Shown piece by piece: positions 45,194 through 57,544 of a DNA stretch of 64,000 nucleotides (position 1 is its first letter; each line of letters begins with the position of its first letter). The translations under genes and the position numbers were made by a program. The DNA is from Wallemia ichthyophaga EXF-994. Its lineage: Eukaryota > Basidiomycota > Wallemiomycetes > Wallemiales > Wallemiaceae. The notes below the pieces were generated by a model, which made no database searches, was not told where the DNA came from, and saw only the letters and a program-made list of their open reading frames with translations. The DNA lies in contig NW_008806290.1 of NCBI RefSeq assembly GCF_000400465.1, positions 124,001-188,000 of the forward strand, read 5' to 3'.

Positions 45194-46426
45194 ATGAACT
45201 TGGATTTCCTACACTTAGCCAGCCTGTACGAGTACAGCACCTACAAACTTGCAAAGGCGGGGCAATACACGTACAGGCCAGTGTCCATTGATTACCCGGA
45301 GTACTATCACTCGCTGTTGTCGTACTACACGCAATTCACCGAGCTTTTACAGGGTAAGGGGGAAGTATACATGGATAATAGGCAGGCGGATTCAAGCAGC
45401 GCGGGGTACTGCAACGACTACAGCAGCAAAACCCGCAACAGCACTCAGAACACCCGCAACACCCAAAACCCCACACAATCCAGCGACACGAAAACATCAA
45501 TCACCCACCCTATCAACCTCTCTATCATCGTACCCTTGGACTGCATCGACTACATGTCTGCACACGCCACTCCGTCAGCCACCCCCGTCCTCAACAACGC
45601 CATCGATCTCCACTACCTCGCACACCTCTGCTCCAAGTTCCACAGCGATACTGCCAGCATCACCGCCGCTGACTACGCTTACTACCACGCCCTCTACGAT
45701 TTCAATCTGCACAACGACAAGAAAATCCCTGGTGACGTCATTACGGTTGCTAATGACGTCACCCGCAATCCTCCCCTAGGCAACCTTCTCATGTGCTCAG
45801 CTCCGGGTAAGAAGGTGAGGCTGGGCGTGGAAGCGGGCGATGGGGAATTGGAAGCCAGCTTAGCCAGCTTAGCCAGCTTAGCAGCCCCTGCAACCCCCAG
45901 AGCTCCAGTAGACCGGTGTATTCTGCTAGACCTGTTGCGGATCCGAGACAGCGGATGCACCTTGCTAGCGTGTTGCCTCGACGACCACGAGCTGTCCCTT
46001 CTTGGCACATCGTGGGAGCAGTACAGCTACTCTGCCGCTCGTCTCGGCCTCTCCATCCTCCGCTTTCCCATGCCAGAGGGGCTGCACCCGCCCAACATAC
46101 ACGACTTCTACGACAGGATCGATCTCCTTCTCCACGAGTACACCTTTGCAGGCCGCAACGTCCTCGCTCACTGCAGAGGCGGCGTCGGCAGAGCCTCGCT
46201 TATTGCGTGTGCGTGGATTCTGCGCATGGGTTTGGTGAAGGGCCTTCTCACTCCGTCTTCTCAGCTGGTTACCTCCGAATATAACCATACCCTCCACATC
46301 ACCTCTCTTACTATCGAGATCGTCCGCTATAGACGCTCTGTTAAGGCTGTAGAGACTTACGAGCAGGTCAGATTCCTCTTTGATTTCGTCTCCCTCCTCC
46401 GTCAGAAAGCGGGCGTGGTGAGTTGA
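45194..46426 (+). CDS. CDKN3-like dual-specificity phosphatase
   Basis: Single-exon protein of 410 residues. The catalytic loop AHCRGGVGRAS (Cys and Arg in the HCx5R motif) is at about residues 325-335, followed by IACAWILRMG. FPMPEGLHPPNIHDFYDRID lies before it, in the place of the general-acid region of CDKN3/KAP-type phosphatases. The N-terminal about 230 residues include a Thr/Ser/Asn-rich stretch and match a fungal family of uncharacterised phosphatases. The substrate is unknown. The start codon is 36 nt from the divergent Sfr1-like start. Confidence 0.82.
   Translation: MNLDFLHLASLYEYSTYKLAKAGQYTYRPVSIDYPEYYHSLLSYYTQFTELLQGKGEVYMDNRQADSSSAGYCNDYSSKTRNSTQNTRNTQNPTQSSDTKTSITHPINLSIIVPLDCIDYMSAHATPSATPVLNNAIDLHYLAHLCSKFHSDTASITAADYAYYHALYDFNLHNDKKIPGDVITVANDVTRNPPLGNLLMCSAPGKKVRLGVEAGDGELEASLASLASLAAPATPRAPVDRCILLDLLRIRDSGCTLLACCLDDHELSLLGTSWEQYSYSAARLGLSILRFPMPEGLHPPNIHDFYDRIDLLLHEYTFAGRNVLAHCRGGVGRASLIACAWILRMGLVKGLLTPSSQLVTSEYNHTLHITSLTIEIVRYRRSVKAVETYEQVRFLFDFVSLLRQKAGVVS
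45853..45879. repeat. 9-nt tandem repeat inside the phosphatase gene
   Basis: Three copies of AGCCAGCTT encode an Ala-Ser-Leu repeat within the phosphatase, keeping the frame. It lies in a variable segment before the catalytic domain. Confidence 0.8.
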
Positions 46427-46622
46427 GATTGGAGCCCAAATTCAAGCTCAAGATGAAGCTCAAGCACAATCTCCATCTCCATCTCAAGCTCTGTTTTGTT
46501 TTGTTTGTTTTGTTGTCTCCGGATACCTCCTAACACTCCGTTTTATGGCAAGTTGTATTAGTTATTTATTCACGATTCAACATGTTCAACATGTTCACGA
46601 TACACAACACACTTCACCAACA

Positions 46623-48255
46623 TCACTTGCCCTGCAAGTATCTGTTTAGCGCCGTGCGATCAACCGTGTGTATATAGTAATGATCTCCTTTGTCCGTCCA
46701 GCTCACCGAGCCGGGAAAGTAGTCTCCTTTCTGCATCTGGAGAATCGCGAGGGGCGAGTTGACCTGGAGTGTGATTGAGCATGACAAGGTGGTTCGCGCA
46801 GCAACCAAGACGCTTTCACCTACCGTAGCATCCGAGATTCTAAAGTTTGCAGGCAAGAATGGCTTGAGAGAGACAATCTTGGCACCGTCTTTCAAATCCA
46901 AAAAGAGCAGCGACAGCTGTTCGTTGAGTTGAGCAGAAAACGCGTCTGAGGAGGATATAAAGGAGTGATTGGAGTGGATAAAGTGGATGAATTGGTCTGG
47001 TCAGCTGGCTACAACTCACTACTTGAATCCACTCACAATTATTAATAAGCACCACATCCGCGTCTGGCAATTTGCGCGAGAGGGTGGAAGAATGGCAGAA
47101 ATCTTCTTTCTCCAAGTACATCTCACCACAATCGAGAGAGTACATGGCCGACCTCGCCCTGCCTTCGCTCAGCTGCACCTGTGCGAGGTCAGCAGGCTTG
47201 TCCATCACCTCCACCCCGAAGCTCTTGCATCCGGCAGCGAGCGACAGCTGGAGCACTACATTACCAACACCAGCCCCTAAATCCACAACTAGTGTCTGGG
47301 GTCCAATGTGCATTCTGTGTGCGAGATGCGCGACGAACGGGGGCATAATCTCACCATAAATGTTAGATCTAGATGAATTTTTTTATGTCAATGGTGAATC
47401 TTAGCCGTTTTATACACACTTCACTCACGAAAATGGCTCGTAGTGGCGCAAGTCGGCTACTCTCGGTCCTACGATGCGCTGGTAGGACTGAGTGGTGATA
47501 TGTGTCCATACTTGGGGGTGTATGCCTTGAAGCGATTCGAGGTGTTTGGTGATTTGGTCCGTCTGCACAAGCTGCTGGAATTCCCTGTTGAATTGGTCTA
47601 TCGCATCTATAAATAACTTTCCCTGTCGTCTGTTGAATGAGCGTTGAAGGAGTCGTAAGATTGAGGTAGAGGTCTCGCTCGATGTGCTACTCTGTGTGGA
47701 ACTGTGGTATGTCTCAGTATTTCCGAAAAGGCCGCGGGATTGCGGCGGAATAAACCAGGCGATCAGAATCTTTATGGTGTCGACTAAGTCGTGGATGGGC
47801 GAGTAATTGTCGCGGTTCTTCGGCACTGCTAGAGCGTACTCTTCAATACCTGCAGGGAGCTGAAGCTGGATAGTTGGGAAGGGGTCACTACCACTGCCAT
47901 TCAAATCATCAAAGTAAGATGTATATTGCATCGCTTGCTCATTCACCAGCTGCCGGGAGGATTTTGTTGCTTTATCGAACGTATTAGACTCCTTACTGGC
48001 GGTGATTGGATTGCGAGTTATTGGAGTGTGGTTGTCGCGTAACCAGGTGCTTCTGGTGGTGCTGCTAGTAGAATTACTACTGCTGCCTTCAAGTGAATTA
48101 CTAGAACCGCGCTCAAGTGAATCCCCAGCTGTCTTCTGCTTCTTGGTGGGAGGATTACTCGTTGCCGGCGCTTGAAATTTCCTAGTCTCCGTCTTAACAG
48201 AAACACTCGCAGGCTTTTTATTAAAAGAATTCTTTTTATTCCAGAATGAGTTCAT
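46623..48255 (-). CDS. DOT1: histone H3 Lys-79 methyltransferase
   Basis: Non-SET chromatin methyltransferase. A basic, Ser-rich N-terminus (about 120 residues, DNA or nucleosome binding by analogy) precedes the fold. Diagnostic blocks in order are NIYGEIMPPFVAHL, VVDLGAGVGNVVLQLSLAAG (SAM site, DLGxGxGN), GVEVMDKPADLA, DADVVLINN-YAFSAQLN, LKDGAKIVSLKPFLP and the end VSWTDKGDHYYIHTVDR. Two introns split the C-terminal half. Predicted length is about 490 residues, close to yeast Dot1. The start codon is 45 nt from the divergent DOCK start. Confidence 0.94.
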
Positions 48256-48300
48256 CGTTGTCGATTCTTAACAGTGAACAGCCAACACTGCAGAAAGAGC

Positions 48301-51300
48301 ATGTGGACCCCACTCGAGCAAATCGCATACGGGTTCTGTATCTGTAAGATTACTACAGCACTGTCCACCCACATCGCTCACCCGCCGCAGTTCCATTCAC
48401 TCCCGTCGCCGTCGACGCTGATCACTCGGGCCACAAAAATAATCCGCATCAGATTCAGCTCGAAACTGGGTGAGTTAATTATATACTCTACTTCCCTCGC
48501 TTATTCCAAATCTCCAATTTTCACTTGAAAGCGATGAAATCTACGCCTTCGAGCAGATACGCTTGGCTGGACAGCCTATCTGGTACAGAGGCTACGTCGT
48601 CTCCACCTCCCGCTATCCTTCATCCGCCACTGCTGTTCACTCTCTCCCCACCACCGTAGAGGCTCCCCAGGTCGATATAGGCATTTTCCCCTCCACTCAC
48701 GTCAGAATACGCCAAATGCTTCCAGATGCTGAGGGTCGAATGGCTTCAACCTTCCACGCCTTCCAATCCACTCTTAAACACCTTCCTCAACGCTCAAACT
48801 CAACCAATATCGCTAAATCCCCGTCATTTGGTAAAATGGAGACTTTAGCAGAGGAAGAGGAAGAGGATGACGGCGCCAAGGCTTCTTTGCCGCTGAGCGA
48901 GAGTGACTATACCCATATAGACGAGTCAGATCAGTTAGATGAAATGGATCACTTGGCAGATTTCAACCAGACTTTTCCCCAAAAATCAAAGAAATCGCCC
49001 GATAACAGACCTCCTCCGCCTCTCCCTTCTATGAAATGCGGTGACGAGACTAGCTTTGGTCATAATGAACCTCTCATTGATGAAATCGCGTGCGCTTTGA
49101 GGGAATACTTCACTGCATTGCATATATCCTTACTCAATACAGATTACGTCCTTTTTGACAAGATAAGAAGCAACATGAATGCCCTCAACTACGCCCGTAT
49201 GCAGCTTCTCCAGCATTCTTCCTCAGACACTGACTCCAGCGACGATCTTATCGACCTCCGTGCAAGAGCGGTTGAGAGGCTTGTAAAGGCAAATGTCGAC
49301 CTAGGTTTAGATGTCATTGTCAGGCACCCCACCACAGGCGCCCTTGCTAACATTTCCAATGACAACGATCATCTCGATAAAAGGGCTTGGATTTCCTCTA
49401 TTCGAATGTACGCTCAACAAGTCGAATTGGCTTACATCAACTCTCCAGGCAAGCATTCAGGCGCTCCCATATCTCAACCCTCACTCAAACCTCTCCACAC
49501 TTCTAAATCAGTTTCCAATTTGGCTGAGCCTCTTTCACTCACTCGCAGAACTCCCTCCCAAGCTCACTCTCCATCTAGCGCCAGTGATTCGAGTGAATTC
49601 TACCACGTATACCTCAATCTTAGATCTTTCAACGCTAGTCCGTGCTACGTTGGTGAGACTGTTGAGCTTTTCTTCTCTCTCTATTCCGCAACCCAAGCAA
49701 GGTTTCTCACTGAAGACCATGTCATTATTCTCGATCACAATGGATTGCCAACGAGCAGAAATCCTGACTTTGTCTGTACGCTCTTCAGAGACTTGTCTAA
49801 CGTCGACGTCAGCGACAAACTCTATTTGGTATGCAAAATTGTCAGGAATGGCTTCCTCAAGTCCCCTCTGAATTTTGATGACACTGCTGGATCGCCTATA
49901 CCGTCGCGAAAACTTCTCAGAAGACCTTTTGGCTGTGCGGTGCTGAATCTCGGTCAGCTCTCTGCCAAATCTAACCAAGAAATGAATGAAGCTGTGCAGT
50001 ACTCAATGCCCATCTACGTACCATCGATGACTTCTGGCGTCGCTGCGGAGAACCTTTTCGCCAATCTCCATCAAGATATCATATCCAACAACGTCAAGGT
50101 ATTCGATGCGTCTACAAGAGCAACTGATATCAGCGTGTCAGTCAAGTCTTTCCATGGCGCCTTCAATCAGATGTTGAGAGATCACTCAGGCGTGCTGCTC
50201 AACGTACCGACAACGGCTCGATTAGGGTTTAGTGATGCAGTCTTTCCAGCGGATATTAGAAATGATCTGTATTGCAAACTCTGGTCAGGTGATTTCACAT
50301 CTATTCTCGCTAGCTCTACGTCGAGATTGAGTCTGCTTTCCAACACAAACTCAAGCGCGTCAAAAAATATTCAAGTTACAGTGGAAGCGAGGAGGAAAGA
50401 TGGCAGCAGGATCGATAACTGCTTTACTGGTGGCACGGGCGACAAAGTGCAGTCGTTATGGGACTTCACTGTATTCACAAACAGCGCTCAGCCGACGTGG
50501 GGCGAGATGGTTAAGCTGACCAATGTATCAGCGCAGGAGTTTTTAGATATTCATTTGTTCTTCACTATCAGGAACAAGTCGAACAAAGATAAAGATGGGT
50601 CTAATTCGAGTAAAGAGCGCTTGAAGGATCACGAGAAGGGTGATGCCTTCACTGAACCTCCTTTTGCTTGGGGCTATCTGCCGATTTTTAACGAGGGCCG
50701 CGCCTTTCTACCTGATGCCTCTCACACTCTGCAACTCTTCAAGTGTCTCGGCGAGCCTCCGAGCGCTTCTATCTACCTCAACAATATCTTACCGACACAA
50801 TCTGGTAAGAAGGATAGAGTGATGTCTGGTAATTCTTTGCATGGTGAGTCTGGGTCCACTGATTGTGCCAATAGTGTACTCATCGTCTCCAGGAAATGTC
50901 AACGGCACCCCATCTATCAGCAGTACAGATGCTTTGAGTAGTCCTGGGTCCCCTCCAGAAACACAGAGATTGCGTCCACTTCGAGATTCAATATCTATCC
51001 GCACTTTCCTTTGTTCAACGCTTTTTACCCAGAATGCTGTTCTGCTGAAGCTGCTGAGTTGGGAAAGAGAAAGATCATATCATACAAAGTCAGCTGTTGA
51101 GATTGAGAGTATCTTATCGCAGCTACCTTTCGTCGGCGAGCCGGAGATTGTCAAGTTCCTAGCAGAGACATTTGATGCCATTTTCGGTCTGATGGCCTCA
51201 TCTGCCAATGAAGGCGACAGATTTGACCCACTGCTTTTCGACGCTTTGGTGAAGGTTTTGGGGATAATACAGGATAGGAGATTTAGCCAGTTTGAGACTG

Positions 51301-54300
51301 TTCTCGACGTCTACATAAATGAGAACTTCACATGCGGTCCTGCTTCTTCACACTTGATGAGCTCCCTTCAGAGGCTGTTAGCTAAACCTAGTGACCCATC
51401 AACTGCTCAACAGCTACATGCCGCTTTGAAGGTGCTGCCATTCCTGATTAGATTTATTGTCAGATCAAGGGAAATACAAAGGGAGAAAAGCGCTGGGTTG
51501 GATGTAACTTCGGGACATCTAGAAGACTCTTTCAAGAAGGAGTTGATCATGGTTTTGGATGGACTCGTCAAGTTGATGGAAATGACCAGTCCAAATTCCG
51601 TCATCGGAACTCAAACATTAGCATTGAGGCACTTTGCAGGTTGCTTGCCCGAGTTAGAGAAGATCTTTCCCTCAGAGGAGCTAGTTGAACACGTAATGGC
51701 TTTTGCAGAGGCTTGCAAGGCCACCAAAGGGAAGTTGGTGGTTTATATTATGCTCAACTACCTCCACGTTGTCAGAAGTGGACTTTTTGACAAACCAGGT
51801 ACGCGCACTATACTTGTCCCAACACTCATCCGACTCGTCAAACCTCATCTGGGAGCGTACGACGAGTATCAGCATGTCAAATTGAAAGACCCTGATCACG
51901 TCAGAGAAGTTGCGAGAGTAGGCTGGATTGAGCGTCTCAGATTGTGCGTCACCATATTAGCTACTATGCTAGATAAGCTGCATGTAGCTATAGTGGACCC
52001 AGCTATCAGCGCCAGTCGAACATTGAGTAGACAGGAGCAAGATAATGTCGAGGATATCATGAGCTTATTGCCAAAGTTACTCGAATCATACCACGAGCTG
52101 AATTCGGACGGTTTGATCGACACAATCACGAAGCATAAGTCCCCATCTACCACGATTGCATCTATACCAACAGTCTTTCCCGCAACTTATCCATTCAGCT
52201 TGCTTGCAGAATTGCCGCAGTCACTGACACAGTCAGTAATAAGCAACAGCAAAAGCAAGAAAAAATCGCGCTCGTCAGCTCGCACTAGTCATTTCAACTG
52301 TGCTCTGGGTGAAATGGCTTCGGTTATTTTGGTCATTATTCAACTTTTACCTAAAAAGCGTATACTCGATTTCATTCAAGAATACGCTGAAATTGAGGGT
52401 GAAAGAAACTTGACCAAATTCTTGACGAACATATTTAGCTTCTCGATTGGTGTTCTCAATCATAAAAATAGCGGTATTGACGAGAAGCTCATTCCGTGTC
52501 CGTATCCCCAAAGCTGGCTCAATATCTCACTCTTTGCACATCGCATGGTGCTTAAGTTGGGTGAATCTGTCTCTGTTGTCATGGAGAGGCAATACGTTCC
52601 ATCGTTAGAACTTGCAGGTGAATTCAACAGAAATTTATGGAGGGTCTGCTTCGAGATGTTTATTAGATTACTTGCATCTCATCAATTGGTTATAGAGGAG
52701 CACACTCCTCAAAAGAGACGCGCTGTGTGGAAATTGGCTGGCGATCTGAGAGGGGAAGGGGCGCAGACATTCTCCAGGCTTTGGAATGCTATCGGTTGGC
52801 CTAATAGCTCTGACGACAAATCACATAGATCAACTAGATATGGCGGGTTCCAAATCCAGTTTTCCGACTTGGTAGCTGATCTACTCGAGTTATGCTTGTC
52901 TCATCACGATGAACTGAGAAAGCACGCTGTAAATATACTCCACTCAATGATCGTCTCTGAACATCACCTCAATGGTCATTTCGAAGCTATCGAGGCAGAA
53001 GTGATTGACAAGCTAGACAAACTGTTCATGGATACCACAAAGGGTGATGAAATCTCGCGTGCTTTCTTCGTCAGTGAACTCAGATCGCTATTCGATTCAC
53101 CGACAATCGACGAACCACTTCGTCGGGAAGTGTCTCGCTTCCTCGATTCTGTTGATTATTTCTTGGAGTTGCTCCTGTCAATAAGAAACCTGCCTGAAGG
53201 GGATGAGTTTGAGGATGACAGACTTGAAGCTACGCTTAAGTTAATGTCCTTTATTAGGAATCTCAGGGAAGAGATATACGTCAAGTATCTGCATGCGCTG
53301 GTACATATGCACTTGCGATCGCACGCCTACGCAGAGGCGGGTATGACACTCAAGCTGCATGCAGACATGTACAATTGGGACACGTCGGCAGTGTTGGAGC
53401 CACTAGTCGACCTCAACTTGCCTAAGCAGACGCAGTTCCAGAGGAGAGAAACCATCCTTGCCCACTGCATGGAGTATTTGGCCGCTGGGAAAGCATTTGA
53501 AGTTGCCATTGAAGTGTGCAAGGATCTCGCACACCAGTACGAGAGCAAGACTTACGATTATCAAAAGCTTGCTGATATTCTGACCTATCAAGTGAGTGGG
53601 GTGTTTGAGTTGTGCGTGAATTGACACAACAAACAGGCGTCTTTGGTCGACTCTATTATGAAAGGCGATCGTGAATTTCCTGATGTAGGTGCTTTTAGTG
53701 AACGTGTAGCGTTTGGTTCATCTAACTTTGGTGATAGTACTTCCTCGTTACGTACCATGGTGGCTTCCCGCCTGTTCTGACGAATAAGCAATTTGGTATG
53801 TGGATTAGATGCCGCTATTTGCTTCTAACGGTCCCCAGTCTACCGCGGAATGGAACATGAGCATATCGAGGGCGTAAGCTAGTTTTTTTTACGTCATGTT
53901 ACTTTGCTTATTGGTTGCTATACAGTTCTGCAGCAGAATGCAAGCGAAACATCCTAACGCGCACATACTCAGCGGAATACAGAGTGTCGGGGGAGACAGT
54001 GACACCAAAAATACCACAGAGGCAGACAAACAGCATTGTGAGCATTGCGCACTTAGTCTTACTTTGTACTGGACTGACTAGCAGCAGTGTTAATTATGGC
54101 CGTTACACCCGAGGTGGATAGAACATCACCCATCATACAGAATCCTCGCATCGCCGAACCTATTCGCAAATATTGTAGGTTTACAGTACGCTACTTGAAC
54201 CATGCACACCTAACACCGCCGCAGATGAGAATAACACCGATCTATTCAGCTACACGCGCCCGATGGATAAAGACTATGGAAGTAACACCGGGAACATTGA

Positions 54301-55129
54301 AGGGGAGTGGATGGAGAAGACTCTCCTGCAGTGCGAAAGCCAGTTCCCGTCTGTAATGAGACGATCTGAGGTAATTGAAACGAGGACAGTCCAAGTGTCT
54401 CCAATTGAGCTGGCATTTGAGGAGGTGGAGATGATGCGTCAAGAGATGGCAGTAGTCAACTCTAAATTTGAAACACAACTTCAAGGGCGAGATGGCAAAA
54501 AAAATCAGACGCAGCAGAACATCAGAGTGGAGGCGCTGTCGATGGTGCTGAACAATGCATGCGATATACCGGTCGACGCGGGTGTGTCTTACTACAGATC
54601 TACATACCTGGCTATGAATATGAAGGAGGTCAATCCATCAAGTCAGCGCTTGGAGAAGGGACTGATAAATCTGGCGTTGACGATTAGGAGGGGTATAGAT
54701 ATACACAAGTCCATGTGTACTTTTGAGATGGCGAGATTTCACATGACGTTGGAGAAACTGTTTGTCAAGAACTACGCACATGAAATAGCACAGTTTCCAA
54801 AGGTGATAGGTGATGAGAGTAGTGAATTGTCGCCGTCTAGTTCGTTGAAATCACTTGAAAAGGAGAGGAGGAATAGGAACGCATCTGTAGCGACTAACGG
54901 GACTAATGGGACTAATAACAGCTCAGTCAACACTACTAAATCGAACAAACCAACACTGTTGTTGCCGAAACTGACAAGTATGATGTCTATGTCGAGGCAA
55001 CGCAGCTCGCCTACGCGGGAGCACAAAGCGAGCAGCCCAAAGAGTAAAGGTAGTAACAAAACAGATGGATCACCTCAATTTAGTCTGGGAAGGCTTGAAG
55101 AGAGGGTGTCTATGAGGAAGCAGCATTAA
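48301..55129 (+). CDS. DOCK-family Rho/Rac GTPase exchange factor
   Basis: Large guanine nucleotide exchange factor of the DOCK superfamily, near 2,100 residues. The N-terminus is an SH3-like domain (MWTPLEQIAYGFCICKI, DDEIYAFEQIR, WYRGYVV, VDIGIFPSTHVRIRQ). A DHR1/C2 region is near 50.2-50.8 kb (RNDLYCKLWSGDF, IQVTVEARRKDG). The catalytic DHR2 domain is at the C-terminus: LHADMYNWDTSAVLEPL, YFLVTYHGGFPPVLTNKQF, VYRGMEHEHIEGFCSRM, FPSVMRRSEVIETRTVQVSP and IELAFEEVEMMRQEM. About eight introns are needed, including a GTTAAT-donor one near 48.48 kb. The first ATG gives MWTPLEQ. Such GEFs occur in many filamentous fungi but not in budding yeast. Target GTPase, probably Rac or Cdc42, is inference. 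Confidence 0.9.
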
Positions 55130-55146
55130 TGTGTAGCATAATAAAT

Positions 55147-55190
55147 GATACATAATACATAATACGTAATACATATAACATATAACATTA
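55147..55190. repeat. AT-rich near-tandem repeat 3' of the DOCK gene
   Basis: Imperfect copies of ATACATA and ATAATACAT run just after the DOCK stop codon at 55129. It lies in the 3' untranslated region and could serve polyadenylation; otherwise it is simple-sequence DNA. Confidence 0.55.
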
Positions 55191-55262
55191 AGTTAAGGTA
55201 TTTCAAAGTGTTTCAAGTTGTTTCAAGCCGGTTTACATCTCAACCACCAACAACGATCGCTG

Positions 55263-55903
55263 ATGTCATTATCGACCAAGATTGGCAGTCTGTTCATACG
55301 AGTGAGAGGGATTGACCTGAAAGACGAGGCTTAAGGATCCACAGACACTGGCGAAACCGATATCGACGAGTCTCAAGCATCAAGCAGCAAGCCACGAGTC
55401 ATTTAAGCGGGTATGCGTGAGTGTGGCACAAGGATTGCACTCATTTGAAGGGCGGATGCGTAGCAACTTGCTGGGACAGAAGCAACAGCATAATAGACCA
55501 CTATCCGAAGCTCGTGCGATACAACAAGGAGCAAATACGCTATCGGAAGGATTTCTGTTCTTCGTAGCAGCGGGGCTGTAGGTGGTAGTATTTAGGGGAG
55601 CGTATTCACAGTCTAAAGGAATAATTAAGGATTCTAGGCGAAGCGTGGCGCTCTTCGAAGAAGGAAACATCACGACGGGAAGACGTCCAGGACAGGCTGG
55701 AGACGCTAGAAAGCGGGATAAAAGAGGTTATAGAGGATAACAAGTCGCTGGAGAGAGGGCTACACGAGGTTATTTCAAACAATAAAAGCCTGGTGGAAAA
55801 CAACACAGACCTCCGAAGAGCGTTGAGTGCGTTTACAGCCCAGGAAACATTCCACCAATCACAGCACGAGCTTAAAAGATATTTAGATGGCTGTAATTTT
55901 TAG
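55263..55903 (+). CDS. OPA3: OPA3-like mitochondrial protein
   Basis: Small mitochondrial protein of the OPA3 family, linked to mitochondrial shape. Three exons, 55263..55301, 55345..55577 and 55630..55903, give 181 residues: MSLSTKIGSLFIR joins TLAKPISTSLKHQAASHESF, then VCVSVAQGLHSFEGRMRSNL, RPLSEARAIQQGANTLSEGF and a hydrophobic LFFVAAGLILGEAW, followed by a coiled-coil tail ending DGCNF. The SEGFLFFVAAGL stretch is the family hallmark. The single-frame reading hides this gene because each exon is short. It starts 133 nt after the DOCK stop. Confidence 0.88.
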
Positions 55904-55936
55904 ATTCTCTTGTACATCAACCGTCATTTGCTACAA

Positions 55937-57402
55937 ATGGGCAATACTACATCATCAAATAATAATCGTGAAAAGTCAGCTGAGCACGTTGATGGCGGTA
56001 CAGTGTACCCGCATCCTGATTCCGTCTACTTCAACACGCAGCAAGATTGGGATAAGGTTATCGTGCGTGACTTGATCTTGCAGCGTAAACTAGCCCCGTT
56101 CTACAAGGGATTGAACGACTACAACGACGATATGTCTGATATCGATATTCTTCAGCAAAAGTACAATGGTAGCCTACCGCCCAACTCTCCGCACGTTTCC
56201 CCTCAATCTCAGGTAAAAACGCCGAGGAGATCAGCTTCATCTTCATCCACGAATCTTAAGAAGCCGACAATTAATCCCGAGACTTTCATCTACAAGAATG
56301 CCCAGGAATGTCCCATTTGCTTCCTTTTCTACCCCTCAAACCAGAACCGTAGCAGATGCTGCGATCAGCCACTGTGTAGTGACTGCTTTGTCCAGATTAA
56401 GAGGTCTGAGCCTTCAACCACTCACCTCGAATCTGAGCCTGCCGCATGTCCTTACTGCGCGCAGGACAACTTCGGTATCACGTATTCCCCTCCACAGTGG
56501 CGTACCGGCAACGGTGCTAGTCCTTCTCTCGAGTCCAACCTCGATAATCTCGTTAATGAGAGCTCTGCGCAAACTCAAAGGCCTCGCAGAAAATCCATCA
56601 GCGCTGATAGCTCCGACGTGGTCACTAGTGACGCCATTCGCCCAGAATGGAAAGCTAAACTGGAGTCAGTGCGTGCGCAAGCCGCTCGTCGCGCTAACAG
56701 AAGAATCATCATGCGTCAAGTCGGCGATAGACTGGTGCCCATTGGGGTGACATCATCCAGACATCCCCTCGCAAACTCTCAACTTCCACCAGGTCTGTTC
56801 CTCTCCTCAGAAGGCGATGTCCAGTCGAGCCCCCACCAAGCTAATCCAGAACAAGGGACGCAGAGAGTGCGCAGTCGCTCCGGTAGGAGAGCGGTTGATA
56901 ACTTGGTCAACAGTCTCGGAAACGGTGCTGACTTGGAGGATGTGAGTGGGGGGAGTGTAATTGATATGAATCTACTAATAAATCTCACCAGGCAATGATC
57001 TTGGAGGCTATGAGACTTAGTTTGCTAGAAGAGGAGGAGAGAGGTAGGCGTCGTGAGGAGGAGGAGATTCACGAGAGACAGGCACTCGAAAGAAGTTCCT
57101 CACAAGTGGACATTACATCGGCAGATAATCAACATACCCACGAACCGATCCAGACACCAACAGCAGCACACACTGTGCATGAAGCACCACCAATTGCACC
57201 ACCAACTGACACCCTGCCTGAGAGAACAACATCGATCCACAACAACAACAACAATGGCGATCATTCCAGTCCTGAAGACAAGAATTCACAACAGAGCCGG
57301 CCTTGGAGTGATTCAGTTGATGGGGAGGGAGTGGTTTCGGAATTTGGGGTTGAAACAGCTGCAGATACAGCAGTACCGGCAGGCAGCCGCCCACAGGAAT
57401 AA
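55937..57402 (+). CDS. SIP5: Sip5-like zinc-finger protein
   Basis: Exons 55937..56941 and 56992..57402 give 471 residues. A RING-like Cys cluster is at about residues 120-160 (CPICFLFYPSNQNRSRCCDQ, LCSDCFVQIK, CPYC) with DNFGITY following, as in yeast Sip5, a partner of Snf1 kinase and the Reg1 phosphatase. A second conserved block is EWKAKLESVRAQAARRANRR, and ILEAMRLSLLEEEERGRRRE follows the intron. The protein begins MGNTTSS, a good N-myristoylation signal. It starts only 33 nt after the OPA3 stop. Confidence 0.87.
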
Positions 57403-57544
57403 GTTTGGCCATCGATCGAGAAATTCATTCGTTACGCTTACGAAAGAGATGATGGATATAATGGTGAAGCTTGGTGTTACAAATTAGTGTTATTTACTTG
57501 TACAATGATTATATGATTGACTATCAACTAGAAAGGGCTATCAA

